A stretch of 64,000 nucleotides of DNA from Microstegium vimineum. Its lineage: Eukaryota > Streptophyta > Magnoliopsida > Poales > Poaceae. Below are positions 23,830 through 34,801 of the stretch, one piece after another. Position 1 is the stretch's first letter, and every line of letters begins with the position of its first letter. Under the pieces are notes generated by a model. It had not been told where the DNA came from. It searched no databases and saw nothing but the letters and a program-made list of their open reading frames with translations. Position numbers and translations under genes: made by a program. Location: positions 42,422,718-42,486,717 of the forward strand of contig CM039133.1 of the NCBI GenBank assembly GCA_022036555.1. Reading direction: 5' to 3'.

Positions 23830-24109
23830 TACGTAGGTTAGAGGCAAATAAATTCTCCAATGGTGAAGCAAATGGTAGGTGGCTCACCTAAGTAATCTCT
23901 ACGTCACTAAATTACTGTCGTCATTAGTATGCGTGTAAGTTTGATTCAATTCAAATAAAAATACATCCAACATTATCTTCAAATAAATTAATTAAAAACT
24001 AGATTCAAAAAAATTTTCAATGATTTTAATTATGTACCATAAATATTAATGTTTCAATATATATTTAGTCAAAGTTATTTCTCGGGATGCAAATGACAGA
24101 TATTTAGGG

Positions 24110-24286
24110 ATAGGATGTTTGATTGCCAGTGAATAGCCCATTATCTCCCGCTGCTAAGGAGAAAATAACTGATTGTATAACATTTCTATCCTAGTGTATC
24201 ATTCGTCGTTGTAACTTTCACATTTCTCGATCTTAATATAAAGATACAATTTTTTTTTGCGTATTCGATAAAAACAGATTAGCGAA
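24110..24286 (+). mobile_element. LINE 3' end fragment
   Basis: TTAATATAAAGATACAATTT followed by GCGTATTCGATAAAAA is the typical 3' tail of grass L1-type LINEs. Only the 3' untranslated part is present. Confidence 0.5.
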
Positions 24287-24392
24287 TCTCAAAGCAGGCA
24301 GCTATCTAATTTCTTGTGGTTGTGGTCTGCTGTATTGCTGCCTTGCTCCATGCTTAACAAGTTTGGGAACAGAGCTCAACAAACTGAGCCCC

Positions 24393-24543
24393 TAGACTCA
24401 AAATCAGTACATGCCAAGACTCGATGCGTTAAATTTTAGAGAAATAGAAATGTCAGGTAGGAAATACACATGGGCTAATCATTTACATTGCCACACCTTT
24501 GAAAAATTGGACAGAGTCTTGGCATGTACTGATTTTGAGTCTA
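24393..24543. repeat. 30-bp perfect inverted repeat at the 5' end of the LINE
   Basis: 24393-24422 is the exact reverse complement of 24514-24543, with 91 bp between. The right arm is LINE endonuclease coding sequence, so the left arm is an inverted copy of it placed at the 5' truncation point. Confidence 0.92.
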
Positions 24544-27500
24544 AATTTCCTCATACCACTGTTCACGCTTTGACCAGAGAGATATCGGACCATACTCCAC
24601 TTTTTCTAAACACAGGGGGCTCATCCACAACTTATTAGCCACAATTCTAGTTTGAGTTGGGCTGGTTGCTACGGGATGGCTTTTGTGATATGGTACACGA
24701 CATATGGCAAAGTGTGGATACAGATGGCACTCCTTTGGAAAGGTGGCAAGCAAAGATAAGAAAATTGCGTCAGTATCTAAGAGGGTGGGCAAAAAATATC
24801 AATGGTGCATATAAGAAAGAGAAAAAATTACTCTTAAATAAGCTTGATGAGTTAGACAAGAAGTCCGAAAATACATTGCTAGATGATAATGAAGTTAATT
24901 TGAAACATGTTTTGAATGAAAGGTTGGCCGAATTACTTAGGGAAGAGGAACTGAAATGGTATCAAAGAGCAAAGGCTAAACAACTTTTGGAAGGAGATGC
25001 TAATACAAAATATTATCATTTAGTGGCAAATGGGAGACATCCTAAAGCTCGTATTTTCCAGTTGGAAGATGGAGATAGAGTAATATGTGGAGATGCTGAC
25101 CTCAAAAAGCATATCACCACATATTATAAGAATTTATTTGGTCCATCCGAAAGTTCCTCTATAACTCTAGATGAATCAAATATTGATGATATTCCACAAG
25201 TGTCTCAACAGGAAAATGAGTTCTTAATTGATCAATTTTCTGAATCTGAAGTGAGGGCAGCAATTTTCCAAATGGAGCACAACAAAGCACCAAGGCCAGA
25301 TGGGTTCCCACCAAAGTTTTATCAAGTCTTCTGGAATACTATAAAAGAAGACTTGATGTCTTTGTTTCAGGAATTCCATCAAGGGACCATGCCTTTACAT
25401 CTCCTTAACTTTGGAACTATAATTCTTTTACCAAAGAATAATGATGTAAAATTGATCCAACAATACAGACCTATATGTCTGTTGAATGTCTCATTTAAAA
25501 TTTTCACAAAAGTTGCCACAAATAGGATTACTACCATTGCCCAAAAAATCATTCGGCCAACACAAACAATGTTTATACCAGGAAGAAATATCATGGAAGG
25601 AGCGGTTGTGCTTCATGAGACAATTCATGAGTTACACACAAAAAAGCAAGATGGGATTATTTTTAAGATTGATTTTGAAAAGGCATACGACAAAGTCAAA
25701 TGGAGTTTTGTCAGCAAGCGTTGAGGATGAAGGGATTCTCACAGAAATGGTGTAATTGGGTTGAATGTTTCATGCAAGGTGGAAATGTAAATATAAAAGT
25801 TAATGACCAGCTAGGAAATTATTTCCAAACAATAAAAAGGATTAAGGCAAGGTGATCCATTGTCTCCTATACTATTTAATATAGTGACAGACATGCTGGC
25901 TCTACTCATTGCCAGAGCTAAAGAAGCAGGACATGTAGAAGGGGTTATTCCACATCTAGTAAATGATGGTCTATCAATCCTACAGTATGCGGATGACATG
26001 GTGATTTTTATGATCCATGATATTGACAAAGCGCTAAATATGAAGCTTTTATTAAGCACATTTGAACAATTATATGGTTTAAAAATCAATTTTCATAAAA
26101 GTAAAATCTTTTGCTTTGGCAAAGCAAAAGAATATGAAGTGTCGTATTCTCAATTGTTCAGTTGTGACATTGGCAAATGACCTTTGAAATACCTAGGCTT
26201 ACCCATGCATAACTTAATAATAAAGATTGGAAGATGATAGAGGAAAGAATCGAGAAAAGACTAAGTGCATGCAAAGGAAAAATGTTAATTGTGGGAGGTA
26301 GACTAGTGCTCATAAACTCAGTATTGTCAAGTCTTCCGATGTTTATGATGCCTTTTTTTGAGGTCCCAAAATGAGTGTTAGAGAAGATAGAGTGTTTTAG
26401 ATCAAGATTTTTTTTGGCAAAATGATCAACATAAGAGAAAATATAGATTGGTGAAATGGAGCTTAATAGACCAACCAAAAAATCAAGGTGGTCTGGGGGT
26501 ACAAAATCTGGATATACAAAACAAATGTTTATTGAGCAAATGACTTTTTAAAAACTTTGCAATGAACAAGGGATGTGGCAAGAGCTATTGAGAAATAAAT
26601 ATATCAAAGATAAAACTATAGGTGGCTGCTAAAAAAACAAACAGTCTCACATTTCTCGCCTAATGAATGTGAAAGACTTGTTCATGGGGTATGGTTAGTT
26701 CAAGTTGATAGATGGAACCCAGACTAGATTTTGGGAAGATAATTGGATGGGAAATCAGCCCTTGAAGTTAAAATATCCTTTGTTGTTTAACATTGTTAGG
26801 AGAAAACAAGACTCTGTGGCTTCTATACTCAGTTCGGTTCCACTAAATATTTCGTTTCGTAAGTCGTTAGTGGGTAACAACCTGAGGGATTGACACAAAA
26901 TTGTTTCTTCGTTATGCAATGTGAGCTTACATGAAGGTAGGGATACTTTTGTTTGGTCGCTACATTCGTCGGGCAATTTTCTGTAAGATCTATGTATGTT
27001 GTGTTAGTTAGCAATGGTGTAAGAGTGTCCCAAGAGATTTGGCGTGCTAAGTTACCTATGAACATCAAAGTATTTTTGTGGTATCTAAAAAAAGGAGTGA
27101 TTTTGACTAAAGACAATCTAGCATGACGTAATTGGAATGGTGACAAGAAGTGTTGCTTTTGTCATTTACCAGCGTCTATTCAACATCTATTTTTTAATTG
27201 TTCATATGCAAAATTCTTGTGGCGCACAATACATATAGTGTTTGGTATAACAGAACCTAGCAATATAGATTATATGTTCAACCATTGGTCAAAATTGGGT
27301 GGTTCCAAACACAACTTATTGCTTCTAATTGCAGCAGCAGCTTTATTATGGGCTATTTGGCTAACTAGAAATGAAATGGTTTTTTGACAAATGCAGACCA
27401 AAATCTTTCTTGCAGGTTCTATTCAGGGAACGCATTGGCTTCGCCAATGGGCCAAGTTACAGTCACTTGACGACCAGCAAGACACTGCTACCACATATTG

Positions 27501-27887
27501 GGATTGGTCTAGTTTAGTTATAACTTTATTTCATTGTCTTTAGCCATTTAGGGCATGTTTGGAACTGCTCCACTCCACGTTTTTCAGCTCTGTTCCACGT
27601 TTTTTAGTCAAACGGTTTCAGCTCCACGCACACAACTCCAGAAAAAAAAGGAGAAGTTGTGAGAGCACATAAAGAGGTGCTCCACAAAAACCTGAAGTTC
27701 GTGAAGTTGCTCTACACTTAAGTTTGTGGAGCAGAGTTCGTGGAGCAGTCCCAAACATGCCCTTAGTGTTTGTGTTTTAGAACTCGTTTGCATGTGTAAG
27801 ACTTTAAGACCCAAACTCTGTAATGGTTGGCCTGATTCTACTTTGATAGAGGAAGCCGGGTATAAAATATCGATTATCTAAAAAAAA
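24423..27887 (+). pseudogene. 5'-truncated L1-type LINE, ORF2 (endonuclease end, RT, zinc-finger) with poly-A tail
   Basis: The frame opens inside the endonuclease (GRKYTWANHLHCHTFEKLDR; catalytic SDH at about 24587). The long frame 24657-25724 contains QYRPICLLNVSFKIF and FKIDFEKAYDKVKW. After frame shifts near 25715 and 25850, QGDPLSPILFNIVTDML (about 25852) and LQYADDMVIFM (25981) give RT motifs with the catalytic ADD. A zf-RVT-like segment (IKVFLWYLKKGV, CCFCHLPASIQHLFFNCSYA) lies at 27060-27230. The 3' end is CGATTATCTAAAAAAAA at 27871. A MITE interrupts it at 27551. Dead copy; ORF1 and the N-terminal endonuclease are missing. Confidence 0.9.
27551..27762. mobile_element. Tourist-type MITE in the LINE 3' region
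   Basis: 212 bp with terminal inverted repeats GGGCATGTTTGGAACTGCTC and the reverse complement of GAGCAGTCCCAAACATGCCC. TTA flanks both sides (27548-27550 and 27763-27765), as for PIF/Harbinger-derived Tourist MITEs. No coding capacity. Confidence 0.9.
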
Positions 27888-27916
27888 GTTCAAATTGAAC
27901 TCTGCAGAGTAAGGAC

Positions 27917-28102
27917 CTAGGCCATTTCAGTGCACCGGGGCTTCTTGAGGCACCCGGACCGCCGTGTGGCAAGGACAGGAGTTTGAGGCAGACGTGAAAG
28001 TGTTTGACCCATCTGAGTCACAGGAACGTCGGCTGGTGTGACAGCAATGAAGGGCTCCTGCTCATTTACGAACTGATTGATGGCTGAAGACAGCCTCGAC
28101 AT
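27917..28102 (-). pseudogene. Short retroelement-like coding fragment
   Basis: 61 codons on the minus strand ending LPQTPVLATRRSGCLKKPRC. The RRS.RL.KKPR-type motif is common at the C-terminal side of plant retroelement zinc-knuckle proteins. There is no complete gene around it. Family uncertain. Confidence 0.3.
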
Positions 28103-28261
28103 GTCAGAAATTTATCTTGCCAGCAGAGGTACCAAAATTGTCATAAACAGTTCATCTTCTCAAATTGGCATAAGTAGTTTTTGTTAAATAATATGAATTT
28201 AAGACATCATTTTATTGATTTGTTTCACAACTTCTTTTTAATCTATCCCCTTCTAGGTACA

Positions 28262-28385
28262 AGACTATACTGATTTGGGCTTTGGTTTGCTCTATCTGCA
28301 GTTCTTCACCTGTGCTGCGACAAATGTATGGTCCATGGCGACATCAACCCCGAAAATGTAATGCTTGACGCCCTCATACAAGATT
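28262..28385 (+). pseudogene. Fragment of an L-type lectin receptor kinase catalytic loop
   Basis: One frame reads VLHLCCDKCMVHGDINPENV then MLDA (28300-28374). This matches the kinase catalytic loop HGDIKPxNVMLD and the YLHxxCxxCVVHGDIKP context of L-type lectin receptor kinases. A few residues upstream in another frame (GFGLLYL) fit the preceding helix, so one frame shift is present. Only about 40 codons remain; no DFG or APE motif follows. Likely a captured or decayed host gene scrap. Confidence 0.55.
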
Positions 28386-28654
28386 TTTTTTTTCACCCGA
28401 GGCAACCTCTACCTACGCCGCTGTTCAATGGCCTGCAACCAGCCAGGGGCTAGGCCAGCGGTGGAGGTGCTTTAGAGCAAAAGAGGAGGTTGACACCAAT
28501 TGGTTTTATACTGTTTTCGCAGGGAGGCGGAGGCAGTGATCCTCTGATCAGGATTATCAGTCTCCTAGGGCAGAGGTCGGCATGTCCTTTTTTTCTTTTT
28601 CTTTCTCGCGACGGGACAAACAATCTGGGACATTGATTGGATGTGTATGTATTC

Positions 28655-28719
28655 CCTCAAATTATATGTATTAAAGTGTATTTGAATTAAATTTCCACTC
28701 CAATCCATATGATTTGAGG
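28655..28719. mobile_element. Very short MITE-like inverted repeat
   Basis: CCTCAAATTATATG at the left is matched by CATATGATTTGAGG at the right (one mismatch). The unit is about 65 bp and of a type common in grass intergenic DNA. Confidence 0.45.
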
Positions 28720-28909
28720 TAGATACATGTGCATCCTAAAAAAAAAAAAGATAGACCACGCCAACAATGATCGAAAGTCGTCTCCTTGCACATTTCTTTT
28801 TTCGTGGAGCAATGGGTTTCACAAGTATTAAAGATTGGGAGTTGGGATAATAATAGTTTGCCAACATTCACTTGTCAAAAAGAAATATATCATGAAACTT
28901 ACTAGATAG

Positions 28910-29365
28910 AAGGGCAAATTACAAGATGCATCTCTAACAGTTTGCCAAAATTCACTTAGCAAATATCGTGATTTAACAACTTACTAAAATATATAGCAAG
29001 TGAAAAAAAAAGGCTCTCCAATAATTTTCTATAATTGTTTGACAAATCTCAGCCAAACTTGCATCATGAACCCTAAAAGTGAAATAAAATTAGTTTTATG
29101 CCCTTCAACCTCTGTCAAACTTGCATCAGCTAGGAACCCTGAGAGTGAAACAAAATTAGTTTTTTTATCCTTCCACCTCTACGTACGCCGATGATGCACA
29201 CTCGTTTGCGCGCACACATATATGCGCGTGGAGGGGGTAGATTTACCAAGTTGCTAAAATTTGCCAAGTTTTGGTGTTTACTGTTGGAGGAGTGATTTTT
29301 GTAGTTTTGCCAAAAAATGAAGGATAGCAAGTGAGTTTGGCAAACTCTTGGATATTGTTTTTTTT
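28910..29365. mobile_element. Possible MITE with imperfect long inverted ends
   Basis: AGTTTGCCAAAATTCACTTAG near 28939 is matched in reverse complement by AGTGAGTTTGGCAAACTC near 29330. Between them lies a 62-bp direct duplication (29054-29115 and from 29116). No target duplication was identified. Confidence 0.35.
29054..29182 (+). repeat. 62-bp direct duplication
   Basis: CAAACTTGCATCA starts at 29054 and at 29116; both units continue with AACCCT..GTGAAA.AAAATTAGTTTT. The copies have diverged modestly. Confidence 0.8.
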
Positions 29366-30380
29366 CTTTCCTACCAAAAACCAAGAGTAGGTTTTCAAAA
29401 CTCTTGGAGGTATTTTCCAACTCATGAAAAAAACTATGGAGAAATAAATAAGGTCCTCTTGAAGGTCCCAAAAAATCTACTCTCTCCATCCCAAATTATA
29501 AGAGTTTGAGTTTTTATTTGAGTTTTTATCTTATAATTATTAAAGGGTATTTGTTAGTAATTTCAGTTTTTAATTTTAATGTGCCTTCAGTTAGATAGCA
29601 GTTTGCAATATCAGTTAGTACCTTCAATTGCTTTCATTTTTCTTTAGTTTTTAGCTTATAATTGTTAGCTTCTAAGCATGCCCTGTTTCCATTACTTTTT
29701 AGTTTTGTTTGCTTTAGGTTTCAGTTTTCTTTCATTACTTTTTAGTTGTATTTTCATTTTCTAATTTCAATTAGTTATTTCAGTTTCTAATTTTAGCTAG
29801 CAATTTCAGTTTTGCAATTTGTGTTTGTAATTTCTTTTTCTATTCTCTGAAATTCGAATTAAAAGATCAAATCTTTTGAGAGTTTTCGGTTGGATTGGAT
29901 GGTCCTTGGAGCTGTGCTGCTGTGACTGGATCTGCACTCCAATCCGACTAGATTTGATTAGTTTTTGGAGAAATCTTGGTGGAGCTCGACCTGCTGCTCT
30001 GTTTATGTTGTGGAGCAGCAGCTCAGATTCATGTCTTTGATCCCTGTCAAGCTTGTGCGTGTAGTTGATGTCCAGTACTTGGTTGAGGTGTTGCTGCTCG
30101 TGCCTTTTTCTTCTGGTTGTTTTGTCACTGCAATTTAGCAACCATTTGTGCAGGAGTAGAGGGACAACAGCTATTTTTTTTTGGCAACTTCAATACGCCA
30201 GCAGGAGGTGCTCGATCGTCCTCTGACTCTGAGCTCAGGTTTCTCAAAACTGAGTAGTACTGGAGACCAAACAACGTACTCTAGCAATCATCGTCACTCA
30301 CTCACTCACTCCGAAGCTGCCACTGGAGACCAAACAACGTGCTCCAATGAGATGCATGCGTGTTCAATTCAGGGCGGGCG
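29366..30380. other. Host intergenic DNA upstream of the first glycine-rich gene
   Basis: A/T-rich, with many TTTCAGTTTT-like phrases between 29550 and 29830. A lone Stowaway-type terminus at 29474 has no partner. ACTGGAGACCAAACAACGT is duplicated at 30260 and 30322. No gene supported. Confidence 0.4.
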
Positions 30381-30635
30381 GGGCGGTGTGATTAGATTGG
30401 CAATGACGATAACCATCAATATAGTTTCGGTGTAATAGAAGAGAGAAGAGATAGGCATATGTATATATGCCAAAGAAATTAGCCTGGTTTGATTCGCCGG
30501 GTCCTATGCCACCATGTCCGATCCCCCAGCTTGTCGATCAAGCTTAGGTAGCTTAATTAGCACCAATAATAACTACAGTGATCCCATATCATTATGAATG
30601 CCATGGCTGAAATCCCATCAACTCGCCCATCAATC

Positions 30636-30643
30636 TATAAATA
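30636..30643 (+). promoter_or_regulatory. TATA box of the first glycine-rich protein gene
   Basis: TATAAATA 91 bp before the ATG. The duplicate gene has TATAAATT 90 bp before its ATG (55832), and the leader between is well conserved (GCATAGCGACCTCA). Confidence 0.7.
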
Positions 30644-30733
30644 GCCTGTCCTGCAGGGCACCTTCAACGACGTGCATAGCGACCTCAACCTTACAGTGAT
30701 AGGCAACATATTCTGAATTCGTGTGAGGTGAAG

Positions 30734-31030
30734 ATGGCGGTGTCACTGAGGAAGAGAACCTCATGGCTCGGCCTCCTCTTCGTTTTCGGCATGTTGCTCC
30801 TGCAGCTTACTTTGACAGAGGAGCGGGAGGTAGCTTCCCTAGTGCCCCATGATCATAATGTTGGGGAGGAACACAATGTTCCTACGGCTCCATCTTTGCC
30901 CATTACTCAGAGCCCACCTTCCGGTGGAGGCGGAGGTGGCGGTGGAGGAGGTGGTGGTGGCGGAGGAGGAGGGGGAGGGGGGGGGGAGGAGGTGGCGGTG
31001 GTGGAGGAGGAGGCATGTGATGTGCCATAA
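30734..31030 (+). CDS. Small secreted glycine-rich protein, copy 1 (C-terminus frame-shifted)
   Basis: 98 residues. The N-terminus is a probable signal peptide (basic MAVSLRKR, then hydrophobic WLGLLFVFGMLLLQLTL), followed by EEREVASLVPHDHNVGEEHN, a Pro/Ser linker and an uninterrupted run of about 21 glycines. Small proteins of this plan are exported to the plant cell wall or apoplast; the exact role is unknown. The copy at 55929 keeps glycine to the end. Here a run of ten Gs (30977-30986) shifts the frame, so the tail becomes EEVAVVEEEACDVP. The chosen start is the ATG shared by both copies, 91 bp after the TATA box. No introns. Could be expressed or a young pseudogene. Confidence 0.72.
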   Translation: MAVSLRKRTSWLGLLFVFGMLLLQLTLTEEREVASLVPHDHNVGEEHNVPTAPSLPITQSPPSGGGGGGGGGGGGGGGGGGGGGEEVAVVEEEACDVP

Positions 31031-31242
31031 GGTGTGCTCAAACGAAGAGTGTTGCCTAGTAAACAAATAAATGTTCTTATTATAATGTCTTCTTGTGCCT
31101 GTCAGTTGCGTCGTCATGTCTCCCATGACTAATAATCGAACTCCTGTTAGTTGTGTCATCATGTCATGTATCAATAGTAATTGTACTTCGTGTTTAATGG
31201 TTGAACGGCTTGTCATAAAGTGGCAAAACTAGCACATCGTTG

Positions 31243-31294
<52 letters not shown>
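31243..31294. repeat. TA microsatellite 3' of glycine-rich gene copy 1
   Basis: About 25 TA units. The matching place after copy 2 (about 56426) has only a few, so the array expanded after the duplication. Confidence 0.85.
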
Positions 31295-31298
<4 letters not shown>

Positions 31299-31364
31299 CT
31301 TAAATAAAGTGGCAAAATTTTTGCCATACTTTGTATGTCTATTATGTTTCTATGTCTATGTTGG

Positions 31365-31746
31365 TGTCGATGGGATATCCTATAGGGTACCCAGGGGCCG
31401 GCTTACCTGAGCTTTGGGCCTCCTTTTCTCGGCCCACGAAGGAAGACGGACAGAAGAAACCGAATTCTATTCGGTAAAGACGATAAGACCGAAGCGCAGC
31501 TTAGGACTCTAAGTTTGTAACCGAGTAGGATTAGAGAAACCTCGGCCAGTTCCTGGACTATAAAGGGCTGGTGAGGGCATCACCTAAAAACAATTCCTAC
31601 ATACTACACAACACCCGATACGTAGAGCGACACACAACACCTGCGTGTCCCTGCGTGTCCAACCACCAAGGTTTCACTATTCGCCGAGGCACGAACTGTT
31701 GTCTCGGGTAACCCCGTGGCAGGCTATCGGTGGTAAAACATCGACA
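31365..31746 (+). repeat. Tat-2 5' LTR (internally deleted)
   Basis: TGTCGATGGG to CATCGACA, 382 bp against 471 in Tat-1. About 89 bp are missing between GAGCGACACACAACA and TGCGTGTCC (near 31640). TATAAA at 31559-31564. The primer binding site follows at 31748. Confidence 0.9.
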
Positions 31747-31813
31747 GCTGGCGCGCCAAGTAGGGGCTTTCGGCGAATTTTTTCTCGAAAGCTTGGTGGA
31801 CCACGACCTCAAG

Positions 31814-32602
31814 ATGATTAAGCCGACGGAATCCACGTTTCTCTTTGGATCGTGGATCTGCAAGATCAACGACGACGGAAAAATTCAAAGCCGACTCCGA
31901 GGGGAAGGAGTAGATCAAGATCTTCAAGAACTGAATGAAAGGATCCAGAATCTGACAATTTCGAAACCAACCAGACCAGCAGAGGAGGATGGATACGAAA
32001 CCAACTTGGAAAGGGATACGCCACCACACGCCAACCCCAAGTCAAACACGAGAAAAGTAAACACAAATCAAGTCGGAGTACACAAGCAGACTTCAATCAG
32101 AAGCAAAAACAACTCGAAAACAGTCAAGAATTTGCATTTATATGGACTACACAATTCAGCATACACTTTTCTCCAGAAGATGACAAGAAGCAAAACCCTA
32201 AAAGGTGCCCAAGAAGGATTAATTATGTCAACAACTCCAGAAGGATGTATCGTACACTGGCCAAACCAACCCTCAAGGACACAAGGCCAGGCTACTGAAC
32301 TACCATTCCAGGTGGGAAAAGAACTCGGACTTTACCGAGAGCTATCATACAAGACCAAGAAAAGAAGCCAACAAGCGAGAAGAACTCGGATAATGCATAC
32401 CATATACATGGCGGAGTTGGAACCTTATTTAGAGCCACCACAAATACCTAATTTGAAATCATCAGATGAATCAGAAGGAGATATATCAGACGATGAAGAA
32501 GGAGACGACAACGAAACAAACGATCACAAAGCCGCGAGGTTAAAAAAGAACAAGGCTAGAGCAGGAAGAAGAAATCGAGCCACCCAGAGAAGGCAAATCT
32601 AG
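31814..32602 (+). pseudogene. gag: Tat-2 gag, N-terminal part
   Basis: ATG at 31814 (MIKPTESTFLFGSWICKIND), the same start as Tat-1. The 262-codon frame is rich in charged and polar residues and ends (RRNRATQRRQI) at a TAG where Tat-1 has Trp. Two further in-frame stops follow within 70 bases. Role: Gag precursor, matrix-like part. Confidence 0.78.
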
Positions 32603-33567
32603 AATAAGTAGAAAGCAGAATTGACAGAATATAACAAAAAGAAGGCAGAAAGAGAATCTATGTAGAACACAAAGAGAGAAAGAATTGAAGAATTAATAAA
32701 AGAACCGAACATCCTCACTAAAGAAGAAAGAATTACAGATGAGCTGATGAAAGAAGACGGAGACCCAAACAAACAACTTGAAGGCAAAATACACCTCAAG
32801 AAAGACAGGGAGAGAAGCAAGAAGAATAGCCACCCAAGAAGTCGATATTCCATAGACTAGGGAAGACAGGAGTACCACAACCATCGGAAAGACAAGAACA
32901 ACACTTCGAACTGATAAAACAAAACAACCCAGATTGGGATCAACGCTACCCAGAAGACTATGGTGAATCTAATTATAGAGGGGACAGAGATTATTATAGA
33001 AGAGATGAATCACCAGACTTCAACATGATAGAACAATACGACAGATTTCCATGCTTTGTAGGAAGACTACAAACATTGAAGCTACCACAGAAGTTCAAAC
33101 CGGCAAATCATTCCAAGTATAACGGAAAAGTAGAACCCAGACAATGGATAAGAGTATATTCCCAATCCATAGAACTCGTAGGAGGAAACAATACAATCAA
33201 ATCCCTATACTTTCCAATGACACTCGAAGTCATGCCGTTACAATGGTTTGATAAGTTGAAACCAAGATCAATTAAATATTGGGAATATTTGCAAGAGGCA
33301 TTCTGCAACAACTTTGCAGGAATAATAACACACCTCATGACAGCGGCAGAATTGAAGAATGTAAAACAAAGAAGAGGAGAAACTCTAAGGGAGTATTACA
33401 AAAGGTTTAGAGAACTCAGAGCTCAGATACATGACATCCCCGATAAGGAAGTAATAGAAACATTTGCGGATGGAATAGTAGCAAATTGGCAGTTCAAAGA
33501 CTACTTTAACAAAATCCCGAGATCCAACGAAGACTTCAAGAGGGTTGTTGAGGAAATGATATCATAA
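32603..33567 (+). pseudogene. gag: Tat-2 gag, capsid part
   Basis: The readable frame 33025-33567 has FPCFVGRLQTLKLPQKFKP, LQWFDKLKPRSIKYW and ETLREYYKRFRELRAQIHD, the Retrotrans_gag capsid region. It keeps the Trp codon (33280) and the CNNFAG residues lost in Tat-1. Frame breaks lie near 32790 and a TAA is at 33565. Confidence 0.82.
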
Positions 33568-33660
33568 GAGGAAAGAACTAGGCACAGGTTCGCCCACGAT
33601 TTTCACGAAAATAAAAGACCAGATTATAGGCCAAATGACAAGAGACCAAGACAAGACAAT

Positions 33661-34665
33661 ATGGTAGCAGCAACAGACAACAAAAGAAGATACAACGATA
33701 ACGACAAAGGAGGGTACAACAACAATAGCAACAACTACAACAACAACAGAAACACGAACAACGGATATTCGAACAACAATTACCCGGGCAACAATTACAC
33801 GAAGAGACCAGCAGAAAGGATAGAAGACCTACCCTGCTACATACATCCTAATTCAAGTCACAAGCTAATTGAATGTGACATTTTCCAACGAAGATTCACA
33901 AAGAAGGAAGATACACGATCAAACAACTCAGAGCAAAGAACAGTTGAATCAGGAAAGGACACAAAGAAAGCAGAAGGGAATTATCAAGAACCCCAATGGC
34001 AAATAGCAGTAATCTTTTCGGGAGTATCATATACAAGAAATAAAAGGCAGGAAAAGCTGGCACACAAAACCATCATGGCAGCAGAACCAGCCACCCCAAG
34101 ATATCTGGATTGGTTAGAATACCCAATTCAATTCACAAGAGAAGATCAATGGACAAGCGCAGCAAACGCTGGCTATTATCCTCTAGTAATGGGACCAACA
34201 ATAGCAGGAGTAGCAGTTTCCAAAGTACTCATTGATGGAGGAGCAGGACTAAACATAATCTTCACAGATACTCTAAGAAAGATGAATTTGGACTATGAAG
34301 GCATGATCACACCGACCAGTATTCCTTTTTACGGAATAGTACCCGGAAAAGCTTCCATACCTTTGGGACAAATCACCCTACCAGTCACCTTCGGGACACC
34401 CGACAAATATCGAACTGAGTTCATCAAATTTGAAGTAGCCGACTTCGAATCATATTATCATGCAATCCTTGGAAGACCAACACTCACAAGATACATGGCA
34501 ATTCCCCACTACCCATATCTACTACTCAAGATGCCAACAACAAAAGGTGTTCTTTCACTAAAAGGGGACCTAAAGAGAGCATACGATTGTGATGTACAAG
34601 CCATACAAATATCAGAAAAGTTGCAAGACTACAAGGAAAAAAGAAGATATCGTGAGGAAAGTTAA
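33661..34665 (+). CDS. Tat-2 nucleocapsid and protease frame
   Basis: 334 open codons. An Asn-rich segment (NNNSNNYNNNRNTNNGYS) is followed by a CHHC knuckle (CYIHPNSSHKLIEC, C-x2-H-x4-H-x4-C) that binds RNA. The aspartic protease has VLIDGGAGLNIIFTDTL (34226) and AILGRPTLTRYMA. It is intact as a frame, but an extra A near 34641 ends it early (EKRRYREES) compared with Tat-1, so it is not joined to RT. Confidence 0.83.
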   Translation: MVAATDNKRRYNDNDKGGYNNNSNNYNNNRNTNNGYSNNNYPGNNYTKRPAERIEDLPCYIHPNSSHKLIECDIFQRRFTKKEDTRSNNSEQRTVESGKDTKKAEGNYQEPQWQIAVIFSGVSYTRNKRQEKLAHKTIMAAEPATPRYLDWLEYPIQFTREDQWTSAANAGYYPLVMGPTIAGVAVSKVLIDGGAGLNIIFTDTLRKMNLDYEGMITPTSIPFYGIVPGKASIPLGQITLPVTFGTPDKYRTEFIKFEVADFESYYHAILGRPTLTRYMAIPHYPYLLLKMPTTKGVLSLKGDLKRAYDCDVQAIQISEKLQDYKEKRRYREES

Positions 34666-34801
34666 GAAAATGAACCCGGATGAAATCCAAATACCGGCAA
34701 AGAAGCCAATCACCTTCACACCTCCTAAAGAAGCAGCCACAAAGACAATCGACTTACTAACTGGAGATCCAGAGAAGACGGCGATAATCAGTGCAAACCT
34801 A

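Noticed and set aside
29474..29545. Stowaway-like terminus (CTCTCCATCCCAAATTATAAG)
   Set aside because: No matching right terminus was found downstream, so a complete MITE is not supported.
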